Below are positions 14,817 to 28,138 of a stretch of 64,000 nt of DNA, piece by piece (position 1 is the first letter of the stretch; each line of letters starts with the position of its first letter). The notes under the pieces are model-generated. The model ran no database searches. It worked only from the letters and a program-made list of their open reading frames with translations, and had not been told where the DNA came from. This stretch comes from Dichomitus squalens LYAD-421 SS1. Taxonomy: Eukaryota > Basidiomycota > Agaricomycetes > Polyporales > Polyporaceae. The position numbers and the translations under genes are program-made. The stretch covers positions 332,622-396,621 of the forward strand of contig NW_006766888.1 in NCBI RefSeq assembly GCF_000275845.1, given 5' to 3'.

Positions 14817-15099
14817 TGGTGCTATACGACTTGATTATACGTCCTCAACGTGAAAGTGTAGCAATAGTTTCTGAACGTTCTTCTCTCCGATCCGCCGTCA
14901 TCTCCCAAAATAGATTGCTCGAGTCGTCTTCAAACACGATCCTCCCTACGTCCCGGGATGTGACGGTGAAAGCATCATACAACAATTCAACGACAAAAGA
15001 CGTAGGGATACATCAGGTAGCGCATACTCTAGTAGTAGCACACACTCAAGCTGTATAATGAGGGCGACAATGATCGATCGACTGGCAATGGTTCATAGC

Positions 15100-17499
15100 T
15101 CATGCGGCTTTCACGCTGCCCCATGCGACCTTTTGCCCGCCCTGCCTCGGCGCAGCGGTAGCGCCCTCCTTCGCCGCCTCCACAGGCTGTGGGGCGGGCC
15201 TCTGAGGAACGGGGAGCGGAGCAACACGGAGGGTGTCGAGAACGCGCTGCGCGTGCTCGGTGTTGCGGATGAACCAGCCCGCGTACCGCCGCCCGACGGT
15301 GGACTCGGCGATGTGCACCATATTCTGCATCGACGCTCGTCAGCCACGACTTCCTTCAAATGCATCTCGGAACGCGAAGCACGACACAAGACGCACCTCG
15401 TTGATGACGAAGTCCAGGTCGCTCGTCGAGATCATCTGTCCGTCCAACAGCCCCTTCTCGTTCTCGACCCGGCTCACACTCCGGCTCGCCTGCTTCATGA
15501 CCATCAGCTGCTGCACCATCTCCTCCTCGTCGGCATCGAGGAAACCTGCGAGCTTGTTCGCGTCTAGGCTCGTGTACAACTTCAGGAAGCTCCGCAGCGT
15601 TGGTACGGGCGCCTGCGCGCGCACCTCGGACAGGAAGAGCGAGAGGTGGCGCTGCGCGGGCTCGACCGGGGGATCGTTGATGTAGGTGGAGAGGACCTCG
15701 GGGTCGTCGTAGGGCGGGGGGTTGGCAGAGATGAATTTGGGGCAGGCGTAGAGGAAGAGCTCCTCGAAGGCGGGGATGCCCTCCTCTCTGTGGAGTCCAA
15801 GTCAGATGGGGCTGATGGATCCACGCGAGTATATGATTGCGAACTCACCCTCGAGACATCTTGGCGAACTGCTCGCCATAGCGCTCCTTAACGATGTTGG
15901 AGATGTTGTCGTCTACCCGAGTAGGCGAGAGCGCGTTGCAGATTGCAAAGAGCGCGTACATCCGGTCGGCGGTCTTGTTGATCTGTACAAGGGAGGACAC
16001 CCCTGTTAGGGGCTGGCACGGTGCCAATTGGGAACTGTCATACCTGATCATACTGGTAACTCCTTGTGTGATACTGCCGCATCCGGAGGATGAAGTTGAG
16101 GATGGAGACGAATGCACGGATGGCGTCCGGATATCTTCGGAGCATGATGTAGCAGAAACCAACGTAGTAGTAGGTCGTAACATGGCAGGCGGTGACACGA
16201 GTAAATGGCGACTGCTCCGAGTAAATGTGTGTTAGCATCTCGGCACCTCGCGTGTGTGCAGGACCAAACCTTCTGGTTGAGCTCAACATTCTCCATGACT
16301 TTCAGCGCCAGAGTGAAGTCACCAAGCAGACTATGGACGCGGAGGAGACCGATGAGGCTGAAGTAGCCGAGCAACTTGTAGAGTGGGCGAGTACCGTACT
16401 CGCCGACAATCTCACTGACAGCGCTTATTCAGTTCACATCGAACAGGTGGTATCTGTGATGCTCACGCAATCTCCTCAGCACTCTTGCCCTCCTGGAGTG
16501 CAACGAGATGCTCGTTGATTTTTGACTTCTGAATCAGGGAGTACAGGACGTTGAGCACACTGTAAGAGCTCCAGACCTGGTCATGATCAGCAAGGATGTC
16601 CCTCGATTCTGGACGCCAGAATGACGCACCTGGTTCGCGTCGGCGAGCATACCTAACTCCTCCTCTGTCTTTGACTTGACCTTGGACCGCCATACGCAGA
16701 AGGACTGGAACTGGTAGATGAACTCATCAATGATGTCCCATAGCCACTGCTCGGGAAGCTCGAGGGGAACGGGGCCATCGGAGTCTACACATCCCAAGTT
16801 CAATGACCATATATTACACAAGAAAAGGCGAGGGACATACTGAGAAGGTAGTTGAATAGCTCGCAGCTGTTCTCGTAGGAATGGAAACGATCGTCGATGT
16901 CGGGGGAGAGGCGGGAGTAGACATGACGGTAGTAGAGTTCACGGTAGAGGATAAGGAATATTGGATCTTCAGTGATGCATGAGCATCTCATCCGTTTGCT
17001 CAGGTGCCTCAATCTTGCTGAAGATACGCACCATCGTTAACTAGAGGTGCAATCACTTCTGCCTCCGGCCACTCCGTCTTCGCGTAGAACTTCTCGGTCA
17101 GTCGGTTCCAGCCGCTCTCGTATGCCAGAGTGATTTCCGCGAGGTTGTTCTCCAGAACAGCTTGATGGAAATGCGCAATAAACTAGCCTGCAGTCAGCAC
17201 AGACTCGTCTTCCCAACTCGGATTGATATACGCACTCGCTTCACAACGTCCGGAATCTGGGCAAAGGCGGCTTGCTGTGCCATCTGCTGCTGGACAGCAA
17301 GAAGGGTCGCCTCATCTATCCTTGGCTGTGCTGCTCCCTCTGGAAGCTCAACAAGCGTGTCCCCCAGCTGCCCACGAAGGGACGCACCATCTTCGTACAA
17401 GCCATTTTGACCATAGCTCCCGATGGCCAGGTTGAGGTCAACATCTTGTAGATCTTCGTCGAGATCAGCTTCCCAGAGAGCTTTGCGATGCTGAGCCAT
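15100..17499 (-). CDS. Translation initiation factor eIF3 subunit L
   Basis: eIF3l is a PCI-domain subunit of the eIF3 complex on the 40S ribosome. The start at 17499 reads [17 protein letters not shown]. Recognisable family blocks follow in order: [127 protein letters not shown] and [16 protein letters not shown]. The PCI part then gives [20 protein letters not shown] and [10 protein letters not shown]. The C-terminus ends [14 protein letters not shown]. The protein is about 600 residues with some ten short introns, all domains are present and nothing appears broken. eIF3l is present in filamentous fungi and animals but absent from budding yeast, consistent with a basidiomycete. Confidence 0.93.
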
Positions 17500-17900
17500 T
17501 TTGAGTATATCTGAGACTGGTACAAGTCAAGCAATGCGAGCTGGAATTCAGAGCTCCGAGAGCGATGCCCGTGCCGTCCTCAAGATCGCAAAAATTCAGC
17601 CATCCCAATCTTGGGCGTCTCCATGAATCCACGTGGAGGAGACGCCAATGTGTGTCGGATGGTACGCATTGCTATTCTGTGGTAACTGGTTACTGCCCTG
17701 CACTCAACCCAGACTGGCGAACTTTACTCGAACAATAACACTTAACCCTGGAGGCCATGTGCTCATCTCACCACTCTGAAGGCGCCAGATTGAAGGTTTC
17801 AATATCATGAGGTTAGAAGCTGACATGCTTCGGACACGCTGCGAGTCTGACCGCTCTTACAACACTAGCACAGACCCATGGAAAGCCTATCACAAGCGAG
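17500..17900. other. eIF3L-NOP4 intergenic region
   Basis: These 401 bp lie between the eIF3L start and the NOP4 stop on the same strand and must hold the eIF3L promoter and the NOP4 terminator. I see no gene and no clear TATA box. Confidence 0.5.
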
Positions 17901-20900
17901 CTACTTTCCTCGCACTTTCTTCATCTTCCGCTCTTTCCGCTTCCGCCCAATCAATGAGCCAACTTGCTTTGGGGGCTCGGCAGGCAACGACTGGTCTTGT
18001 TTGCCTTTAGCGGGCGTGGCAGATGGCTTGAGAGGGTCTGAAACACGTCGCTTCTTCTTGGGACGATCCTCCAGCTCCGCTTCAGCTTCCTCAGTCTTGA
18101 TGCTCGGAAGTGACTTGCGTCGCTGTACCTTCTTGTCTCCACCCGCCTAATGTAAAAGGATACGGTCAGCAGCAATTAACAACAGAAGTAGAGATGTGAC
18201 TAACCACTTTCTGCTCCTTACCACCCTTCGCGCCCTTCTCCCTCTCCTTCTCCTTCCCTGCAGAGCCTGTCTTCGCCGCACGCCGCTGCACAACCTGAAT
18301 ATTCTCAATAGAGAACTCCACAATCAGCGCGCTCTTGCTCTTCGGCGGGACACCCTTCTCGATCTCCTCCCTGATCCGCTTCATCCTCGTCTCGTCCCGC
18401 TTCCCCTCCGGCTTCTTCTTCTCCGTGGCGATTAGGTCCTCCAGCTCTGCTTTCCACCACTCCTCAAACAGCCGGCCCACGACGGGGTTGTTGTTAGCCC
18501 AGCGAAGGACGCGCAGCGCATCCGCATGTTTTGTGAGTTCCAGGAAGCCATAACCCCTGCTCCGCCCTTTGCCCGTCACTGCGTCAACGCGGTCCTGCTG
18601 GCGGACGATCTTCGCCTGCTTCACGCCCGTGTTGCGGCCTTTGCCTTTCACATCATGCTTCCCTTTTTTGGGCTTTGACGATGAGTCGTCCTCCGCTTCC
18701 ATCTTGACATCCTCGTCGTCCGCGTCCTCGGTCAGGGCACGCTCGATGAGCTCGTCGGCGCTGAGGGGCCCGCGTTTGCCCTCCTTTGCCTCCTTCTCGA
18801 ACGCGCGGATCGAGTGGATGGCGAGGCGCTTGAGCATGCGTTCTGAGACGAAGAGCGGGATCTGGCGGACACTGAGACGCGTCCGAGATACGAACAGGGA
18901 TGGGTTCGAGCGCAGCAGGGCGCGGCGGGCGTTGAAAGATTGCGTGCGCTTCTCAACTTCCGCAGGCGGAAGCAGCTCTGCCGCCGGGCTGTTGGGAAGG
19001 ATGACTGGGCAAAGGGCTCGTCGTCAGAACGCAGTGCGGTTCCTGAGTGAAGATAACAAGGGACGTACTGCCTTCGCGCAGAAGGTAGAGGTTACGCTTA
19101 TCTGCCTTCTCGCGCTGGCGCTCGCCGGCCTCTTTCAGCTTGGATGCTTCGTCTCGAGTGACGGCGCGGCTGACGTCGAGAGTGCGGCCGTGCAGGACAA
19201 GGTTTCGGGCGATGGAAGCTGACGGATCGGGCGTAAGGAGGGACGGGAGCTTGAACGGATTCTTCTTTGTCTACGAAGGACGACTTAGATTACGGACGCT
19301 CTAATGAAACTTTAAACGTCTTACCGTCACCGCGGGTTCATTCCCCACAGTCTCGGCGCGAAGAATATCACTTTGCTCGATCGCCTTGTCGGCGTCCTCC
19401 TTATTCCAGAAGCATGCGAAACCGGTACCTCGTGAACGGCCAGTTGCGTGGTCCATAGTGATACGGGCATATCGCAGAGGACCAAACGCACGGAATCTGC
19501 AAAGCAAAGAAAATGTCAGGGAGGCTAAATTATAGTAAAGGCAGAGACTCACAGTGTACGAAGTTCGTCGTCCGTAGCCTCGAAGGGTACGTTGCGGACG
19601 AACACAGTCGTTCCGACCTCGGGTGCAGGCAACGTAGGTTTGGCTGGCTTCTGGTCCTTCTCCTCATCGTCATCCTCTCCGGAGTCTGAGTCACTCCCAT
19701 CAGAATTCGAGTGACTGTCGTCCGAGTCGCCGTCGTGCACGCCAAGTTGTTCGTCCGAATCGCTCTCCCCGCTTCCCCCCTCGCTACTCTCGCTCCCCTC
19801 CTCGTCCTTCATGTCGACATCTGCATGCTCCTCTTCCGCCAGCGCCTCCTCCACCTTCGCCTTCTCCGCCTCCCACTTATCCTTGCTCAGCGCCCAGTCC
19901 ACCGCGATCGTCCGCTTCCTCCGGTTCTCATCGGTTTCGTCGTCCTCGTCTTCATCCTCCCCACCCTCGCCATCCTCATTTTTTGCCTTCGCCTTCAACT
20001 TCTTCTCCTCCCTTCTTTGCTTCTTCTTTTTCTGCTTGTCGGACACGAGTGCCTCCGCCATCCCCGCCTCGACTTCCGTGCCATTGCAGCCCTCCATAGC
20101 CTTCTCCGCGTCTTTCCGGCTCAGAAACCAGACGAACGCAAAGCCCTTCGAGCGCTGCTTGACCTGCGGCTTTTGGTCGCTCCCCTCGTCCGCTTTTACG
20201 CCCTCTTCAGGCTTGACGTCGGACGTGAGGGGGATGTGGATGGAGTAGATAGGGCCGTAGGGGAGGAAGATCGCGCGCAGGTCCTGTTCCGTGATGTCAA
20301 ACGGTAGGTTGCGCACGATGAGCCGGCTGTTGCGGTTGGGCGCGGGGCCGAATACGGACTTTTGTTGAGCAGAGGGCTTGGCGGGCTTCGCTTTCGCCAC
20401 CTTCGCAAGGCTGTCAAGACGCTTCTTCAGGGTAGCGGAGAGGAGCGAGCCCTTGAACACATGTGCGTGGAGCTTGTTCACGGCCTCCATGGCGTTCGCA
20501 GGAGTTTCAAAGATGGCATGAGCTGGAGATGGCATGAACGGGATGGATACAGCAGCAGCGGAAAGACGAGTCGTACCAAGGGTAGCGTCTTCTTGCCCAG
20601 AGTCTGACTTCACGGGCCACTCCACTTTCTCCGCACCTGACAGTTTCCTGATCTTCTTCCATAACGCTTTCGAGTCGATCCCGGCCGGAAGTCCGGATAG
20701 TACGACTGTACGGATGGCAAGAGGGTTGGAGGGTGCTACAGGCTTTGCTGGCTTGGGAGCGGCTGGTTTTGCGGCCTTCTCTTTTGGTTCGTTGCCTTGT
20801 TCATGATCCTTATTCTGTAGCAAACACTTGTTCCTGCGAGTTATCGTCCGGCATGCACCAATTGACGCACCTTACTTCCGGCCCACTGCACTCGCAGGCT

Positions 20901-21239
20901 TCGACCGTCGAGCGTGATCCCCTCTTTGCTAATTTTGTCGATGGCCATCGTCGCGTCCTCCCGAATGGCGAAGGAGACATATCCGACACCCTTCGAGATC
21001 CCCGTGCCATGCTCGAGCACAACGAACGCGGTGCGCACGGGTGCGATGTCGGAGAAGAGGGTCTTCAAGTCGGTAGATGTCGCAGTGTAAGGCAGGTTGG
21101 ACACGAACAGTGTCGACCTGACGATCATTCAGCACATCATGACGATTCGCGAATCGACGTGCGACGTACCCATGATGCTGTTTCTCCTGCTCCTCACCCT
21201 GATCCTCGCGCTCCTTCCTCTTCCCTAATGTCGACATAG
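17901..21239 (-). CDS. NOP4: Nucleolar RNA-binding protein Nop4/RBM28, ribosome biogenesis
   Basis: Nop4 (RBM28 in animals) is a multi-RRM nucleolar protein needed for 60S maturation. The start at 21239 reads MSTLGKRKERE. RRM1 has RNP2 STLFVSNLPYTAT and RNP1 KGVGYVSF. A second, more diverged RRM follows (TVVLSGLPAGIDSKALWKK). The next RRM has RLIVRNLPFDITEQDLRAIF and KGFAFVWF. After a long acidic Ser/Asp/Glu tract comes TTVFVRNVPFEATDDELRTL with RGTGFACFW. The last, degenerate RRM (LSVRQIPLFVSERMLKRLA and GYGFLELTKHADALRVL) is interrupted by an acidic insert, as in other fungi. The basic C-terminus GRKRKERKMKKVRGK is typical of the family and fixes the stop at 17901. I estimate about 990 residues with six or so introns. 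Confidence 0.93.
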
Positions 21240-24200
21240 CTCCCGTTCAGCAACTTTTAGGGCCGCTAGATGAGCTGCTTCGTGTCTACAGATTCGTGAT
21301 ACGAAGACCGGCAAGAGAGCAGCGCGAGGCAGCAGTAGACGATCGCCCGAGAAGCGATCCTTGCGACTGGCACTCCTCGGCGACTGCTAAGTGCGAAAAA
21401 TCCTCGTGAGGCGCCCATATGTGTCCGGCCTCAGCGGTCCGCCGGGCCGCCCCCGGCGGTCATCTGTGGCGCGTATGCCGGCAGCACCACGACGCTGCAG
21501 GTTGCAGCACCGTCGACGTCGTCGCAAGTCCCGCCACCACCGTTCGTCTGGTCGCTGCCGTGTCGTCGATTTATCCTTCTGTATGTCTGCTTGTTGTGAC
21601 TGCTGCTGAATGTTGTGTGATCAAAGTTGAAGTCACCAGGTAGAAGTATGTGTGCCTAGGACCTAGGTACGTCCCCATTCTGACCAAACGTGCTCTCTTA
21701 CTCAGCTACGTCACGAAACACAGGGGACAGCTGTATCATCCTCCACACAGACTCAAGACGATGCTAACACCCCATCAAGGTTCCCATTGCATGAGGAGGA
21801 TGCTCTGGCAGCCTCGCCCACATTTCATTGCACGGCGTCCCCTGCCACTGATACGTGTTTTGTCGCAATGCTTTGTACCCTTGGCAGCATTGGCTTCGCC
21901 GGTAGAGCCCTCATACAACAAGATGGTGACATAATTGGGTGAAACGACTGGTACGTTCTGGGTCTGGCATACACGAGACTGAAGTGCATGCTAGCCAGCG
22001 CACTGGGTACCCCACACGCCGAGTCTGTGTCTTTGGCATTGTGCCACTAGAAGCTTCAAGGGAGAGCGGCATATCCCGACTTGGCGCAGCGATATTCAGT
22101 GACGGCACAGCTTATCAGAAGGCTCCCATTTCGGCGAATGCCTAGAATGGGTCAACAGCAGGGATTCAGGTAGGCTATTGACACTGTCCCATGCCAATTT
22201 ACTGAGGCCGTCATGAAGTTTTAGGTTGCGGCCGTCATGAAGTGTTAGGTTGTGGCCGTCATGAAGGTTTTAGCAATGATTGCAAACCAAGATGGTGCTT
22301 GCCACCGGCAAGTACGTTGACACCCGAGTGCAAGGGTAAGCAATGCTAGCTGGACGCTCTTAGAGCACCGTTCCAGTGTTCAATTGAGAGCTCGCATCTC
22401 TGATCGTCGCTGCAGCTTGTTTCCAGCCCCCGCATAAGGTTCTCTCCGATTCAACATACCGTCGGACATCATGCCGCTCACCAGCATGATTATGGCTTTG
22501 CCATTTGTTTGATGCTTCGGTACTTACGCGTTGTGGCACGTCGCTCTCAATCGTATCACAAACGACTAAGTATTGGCTGTGAGTAGCTTCTTCGCCGAAC
22601 GAATCATACATCACCATCTGAATGAAATACTCTTTCCGTATCGGACTATGTTTATCATATCCCAGCGCCGCGGAGGAACCCCAACGATACAACCATCTTT
22701 GACTGTTGAACTGATACAAAATCTTCTCAGATGTCTGATGTGGTTCCGAAGCGTCAGGGCTGTGACTGATACGTCTCCATCCGCCTTCCTAGTTCCACCG
22801 CAACCCTTGCAGCGTGTTCAACACTGATAGCTTCCAAACTGTAATTGCAAGGGTAAGTGACTCCATGAGAGCAAGGTGAGCACCGATGCCGTACATGTCG
22901 TGTTCCCTCCGTGTTTCCCGTCGTATCTTCCCAGTATTTAGCCGCGCGGCGCCCACGATCCTCCTCGTAATCAGCCACAACGCTGCAACCTCGTGTGACT
23001 GCAGAAAAACGAATCCTCATGTGTTGCGGTCGGCTACGGGGTGGCTGCGAACGCATTCGGGTTGTACCCGCCCGACCCTCTGGAGATGCGTACACAACTC
23101 TAACGGCTTCGCTCGCGAATGCTCTTGCCGCGCCCTCATTGTCTGCTAGCCATCACAAGCGCGCCACTCAACGCTCTGCGATAACTGAACACGTTGCACC
23201 CTCCTGCCTCGCGCTGTGATTATCGATATCGCGTACATCTCTCTGCGCGACTTCGCAATCCTCGGTCCTTCTCTCCGACTGCTCGTGCTTGACATACATG
23301 GTCGTCGCAATAACAGTTGAATCATCCCTCGAGACTCGGGATGGCAGCTCGTACCCGCCAATCACGGAGGCTGGGAAGACGCTAAAACCGGTCGCACACC
23401 TCTCCGTTTAGCTGTCTCGGGTTCCTTGCTCTCATACGGTGTCTCACATCGTCATCTAACCCATTCCCGCGTCACCGCCCGCTTCTCAGCGTTCCGAAAC
23501 GCCGGAAGAATTCCCGCTCGCCCGCGCCCTGAGCATCCCTCCCATCTCCCCGTCATTCCTATACCATACCCGCGCGGGTTCTCAGACCGACTTCGCGCAT
23601 AGCCTGGCCGTATTCACAAGACTGACAAGCTCCACACTGGGTTCCCCGGCTGCGAGCCAGGTGTGGGCACGAGGTTGGCCACTATTTTGGCATGAGTGCT
23701 TCTCCGGCGATACATCTCGCACTCTCGGGCCCGACATCCGTGACGCTGTGACTTCTTTACGCCAAATCAGCGCAGCCCCCTCGGTCAACGGTCTTTCCTC
23801 CGGGCGTCCGCGCGCGCGACCCTGCGAGAGGTAGGTCTTTATCGCCTTTCAAATGGCATGGGATACGTACGCCCTGCCATCTCGTACGTGCGAGACGGGC
23901 GACACGTGTGGGCTTATCGCGGCATTCGTCTTGGGGAATTCGCTTCGTGCGAGCCTCTCGGTCGTCGCGAACGCTGTTCTCAATCATGGATGCCCACCGC
24001 GTGTGTTGGTGTTGGCGGGCTGAACGAGGGCCGGAAGGGCCTGTTCGCGCTACGGAGGTAGGCTACGCTCGCTCCCGGACGTAAACGAAGCGACCAAATC
24101 TCTAAGGGGTGACGAAATTCCCAGGACGGGTGGAGAGAGGTAGAATGCAGAAGCCATGCACGCAGCTGTATATTCCAAGGTTCAGTCCATTGCCGAGGGA

Positions 24201-26649
24201 AGGCCATGGTAGCACGATGCGGTCGCACAACGACGCGAGACGATTTGTGTCGCGGAACCCTAGCACGAAAAGCCCGTCGGACCTTGAAGAGAGTACACGC
24301 TGGGGGTCGCGGTCCGCGTCGCACGGGGGCACGGAATACAACAAATGGAAATACGATCCCGAGCGTACTCCGAGCAACGGGCGTTCGGGACGGAAGGAGG
24401 TGTGTGACCTGCATGTCCCGTCCCGAGGTTTGTTCTGCGTGAGGTCGCAGGTGACGATCTCGGAGGAAAGCTATAGTTAGGCGGCCCCGCACGTCGTCAT
24501 CGACGTCCAGGGCGCGCCAGACCCGGTCACCATATTCATGAGCGTGCGCGCGACGCGAAGCCCCGAGGTTGTGCGGTGGAGCGTAGGGAAATGAAACTTC
24601 GCGAGGCGGGGTAGCAAAAGAGCCACAGCGATCGCGCCACCTAAGCTAGAGGCTGCGCAACGTTCCGGGTGGCTTGAGTGGTAAGCCGACGCGTGTAGCA
24701 GAAGCTGAACGATCCGCGCGCGGGGACTGAGATTGAGATCCAGCCGAGAGAGTTCGCGCGCATACGGCCGTGCATTGACAACTTTCGCGTCGTGCTGCCT
24801 ATTTGGTAAGAAGATCGTCGATGGCCGAGACGATAACGGACCTATAGCTGGTCTCGACGTATTCCCCGAAGTCCAATACCGGTGATGTGCGCCGAGAACG
24901 TGCTTCGACGCCATAGAGTAGCTACACCAGGCATGGGATTGTCGATTAGAGATTGGAGATGGGGGAGGCGGGCGTACGAACGTTTGTTCACTCGAAAAGG
25001 CGCGTCATGAGGTCTGGATCATCGGATGAGAAGCGAGGGGTATAATGGAGAGAGAACTCGGTGTCTGAATTACGCATGGCAGTGCGTCCGTAAATCCGAG
25101 AGACGAATGCAGGTGTTGTGTGGAGGTTCGTTGCTGGATGTGGCTTTGTGCCACGACGGGATCCGAATACGATATCCGAATGCATCGAGCAGCTATCGAG
25201 ATGATACAGATCAGTACGCCGCGTTTCGATAACCGCGGATGAAAGAATAGACGTTTCGTACATGTGTTTGCGATTGACTATGAAGGGGAGATTGTCGGCG
25301 AGGAAGATGAGGGATCAAGAAATCGAGCGGCGTGCATTGGTATCTACAAAGAAGTTGACGGAGGTGGTTGAATGCCGGCGGGGTATGAAAGCCTGGCCGT
25401 CTCCTATTCAGTGTGGACGCCCTCATATGAGGTATCATGCAACAGGATAAGTTCAAAGGGATATCCATAACATGTTCGTGGCGTACGCGAAGAGGGGCGG
25501 CCCTTGTCGACCTAGCGGAGCTAACCGCGCAGAGAATAACACAATCGGCTAGTACGCGTCTGTGATTCGCAGAAATGAAACCCGATCGCGACACGCAAGC
25601 AGCGAAAGCGAAGCTCGAGCTACGGAGAAGCATAATGAGGTTCCGTCAGGAAGATGATCAATTTGGAGCAAGGAGCTCAATGGCAGGCACGCGGTGTCGC
25701 ATAGAATCCTGCGCTTAGGATATCCACTGCGGTCATGTTCACGAAGCGAAGGATGGAAAGCACACGACAAATGTTCGACTGCTGCGTACGTCAGACTTTT
25801 TGTCAGTTTCCACGGACGGTCATGAGGTCACGGCGAACGGTATTGTTTGGGAGGTCGACCGCACGAGTGTGGATTGGTTCTGTGTAAGACATGGGTCAAC
25901 TAAGCAGAGCCGACACAAGCTAGAATAGCGTAGAGGAGTCAGAGTCAGGACAAGACGAGCGTGTTGTGGACTGTCTGGTAAGCGTGCGGCGGCGTGGCGG
26001 CGTTGGTGCGCAGAAGGTTGGTAAGGGACAGTGCGTGGGAATGCCAACCCTAACCAAAGCGCCGGTATCAGGGCGGAGAATAAATTGCTACGAGACGCGG
26101 TTTCCAACTCCGTCGTCCTCTTTTTTTTCATGTTCTGCTTCCGTTAAGCTTTGCTTCCTCGAACCCGGCCCTCTCTGCTGCTTTTCCTGCCAGCTGTGAG
26201 CGTAAAAGGCGTCTCAATACTCTGGTACGTCGCGTGCTTTGTAGCATTCGCGGAGCCATTTCACTCAAAAAGAGATTTTTTGAACGCAGAGCAAAATTTT
26301 TATGATTTTGCCGCCGATTCGCCGCCGAGACTCGAGTCGAAGCGTGGGTTGCTGGTTCTGAGGCGGATTGGGCGCGGACCTGCGTCCGCGGTGGAGAGAA
26401 AACACAAAAAAGCACAGCAGGTGAGTTGAGGTTGCCTGCAGACGGGGGCGAGGCGCGGCGGGGAGACGGGGGCAAAGGGTTTTTGGGCATCGACAGCCAC
26501 GCGGCAGTGCCCTATGATGGACCTTCCTTTTTGGGAACCCCAGGCACCTCGCGCCTCGTATTTATTACCCTGACTCATAGATTCCGGGCTGAGCTCAATG
26601 ATCACCCTTCCCCCCCTTCAGTTCTGTCGTCTTAGAGTGGGCTTCAACT
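21240..26649. other. Long gene-poor stretch between NOP4 and the RING-finger gene
   Basis: I read both strands across 5.4 kb and found no frame that matches a family or splices into a longer one. It contains a 24-bp tandem repeat (22206-22273) and an imperfect CCTAGG palindrome near 21655-21667. The last few hundred bases, with GCCGCCGA repeats near 26311, are probably the RING-gene promoter and 5' UTR. Diverged mobile-element remains or lineage-specific genes could be hidden here. Confidence 0.4.
22206..22273. repeat. 24-bp tandem repeat, 2.8 copies
   Basis: The unit begins GGCCGTCATGAAG and ends TTAGGTTG plus C or T. Two full copies and a 20-bp partial third copy follow each other, differing at one or two positions. 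It lies about 1 kb upstream of the NOP4 start, outside any recognised gene. Confidence 0.85.
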
Positions 26650-28138
26650 ATGATTACCCTTAGTCCCGGGTGCCTTTGCGACGTGTGCGCAGAGGAGTAT
26701 GGCCCGCACAACCTGCCCCATTCTATTCCTTGTGGTGAGTTCAACGTTCTTTCTTCCCCGTCCATCGGGAAAATTTCATTCATCCGTCGTCATACTTCAT
26801 AGGCCACGTACTTTGCCTCAACTGCTGCAACAACATTATCAAGAAAACCCCAGCTCGTCTTGCCCCTGCTTGTCCCTTCTGTCGCGTTCAGTTTGCGAGC
26901 GACAACATCCGTCTGATCCGGATCGACTATGGGAGTGGTTGGTCAACCCCCGTACGCTCGCCCAAGCATCCTACCATCGAGACCCCCAGCATCGACGTTG
27001 GCGAGGATGACGTCCTCCTGCTCAATCCTGGCACCCTCAAAACTCGTGCCGAGGCTCGGAGGCTCGAGTCCAAGGTGGCGCAGGTTGCCGCCAAGAAGTG
27101 TTCCGTGGAGGAGGTGACGACGTTGCACAAAGAGTTGCAGGACTGGTTGACCTCGGACAAGGTCGATGAGCAGGTGCGTCGTATTGGTTCAAGACTATAC
27201 ATCCTGTGATATTGATAGTTGTCGTAGACGTCTTCCCTTCAGCTCAGTGCTGCCCTTTTGCGCGCCATCCTTGTAAACCACGTCGCCCACTCTGAGGCTA
27301 CACGCGTCGCTAAGGCGGTCGAGTCGCATCTTCGGGAGCGCTTGGAGCACGCTGACATGGAGAAGGAGAAGCTCGAGGCTGAGCTCCGTAGCCTGGTAAG
27401 TCATGTCGTGAAGCCATACCTCGCGTTCATATCGCTGACCAAGTATTCCAGCGGGCTCAGTATTCGCAGAAGGCCCAGGAGCTTCAAACTCTCCGTGCCG
27501 AGGTCAACCGCGCTAAGATCAAGTCGGTTGCCTCTACTTTAGGTGTTCCCGCGACGCCTCCTCCGCGGGAGATGTCGTCTACGCCGAACCCGGGTATGAT
27601 CACACCGCCTCGTCCTCAGTCGGTGTCCACGGCGTCAGCCGGTTCCCGCTCCGGTGCCACTTCACCGACGTCCCCGACGCGCACGTCTTACACGCCATCC
27701 TTCCCGTCTCCCCTTGCCAGGCACCCTGCTCCTTCTCTCCACGCTCGCACGACTTCGCTTCATGTCGGCCAACGATCCATGACGCCTTCGGTTAGGTCTG
27801 GGACCCCCCTTGTCAGCGGTGCTGACATCGCCCGGCCGGCCACTATACCCCCCAAGACCCGTCGGATGTCGATGTCGTCGACGCCGACCCCCTCAAAAAT
27901 GTCCCGCTCGACCTCTAGCTCGGACGAAAAAGAAAAGGAGAAGCGGCGCATCGTGGATGACCGGGAGAAGGACGAGAGGCGTGTCCCAGTCATCCAGCGG
28001 TGGATTCCTTCCGCCGATGCCCTGTCGCGTAGTCCGCCTACTGGACGCCCGGAGAAGTTCGAGTCTGGTCTTCACTCGACTCTGACCCGGCCGCCCATCA
28101 TGCGGTACAAGACGCCCCTGTCCAACGCCTCGCCGTAA
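26650..28138 (+). CDS. RING-finger protein with coiled coil and Ser/Pro-rich basic tail
   Basis: Joining the first two exons gives a C3HC4 RING: CDVC, then PCGH, LC, NC, and CPFC (eight zinc ligands). The domain is split by an intron inside the PC-GH pair, so neither exon shows it alone. The start at 26650 (MITLSPGCLCDVC) puts the RING at residues ~10-60. It is followed by IRLIRIDYG, an acidic VGEDDVLLL stretch, then long heptad-rich helices (ARRLESKVAQVAAKK, LRERLEHADMEKEKLEAEL, KAQELQTLRAEVNRAK). The last ~190 residues are Ser/Thr/Pro-rich with a charged EKEKEKRRIVDDREKDERR patch. I count three introns and about 430 residues. This domain order suggests an E3 ubiquitin ligase that dimerises through the coiled coil. 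The substrate is unknown, and ligase activity is inferred from the RING only. Confidence 0.82.

Noticed and set aside
18901..18915. GGGTTCGAGC, tRNA B-box-like
   Set aside because: It lies inside a NOP4 exon and has no A-box at the right distance. Similar motifs at 41950 lie inside SNC.
19711..20307. Long plus-strand open frame (198 codons)
   Set aside because: It is antisense to the acidic Ser/Asp/Glu tract of NOP4. The leucine/proline-rich reading is a shadow of that low-complexity sequence.
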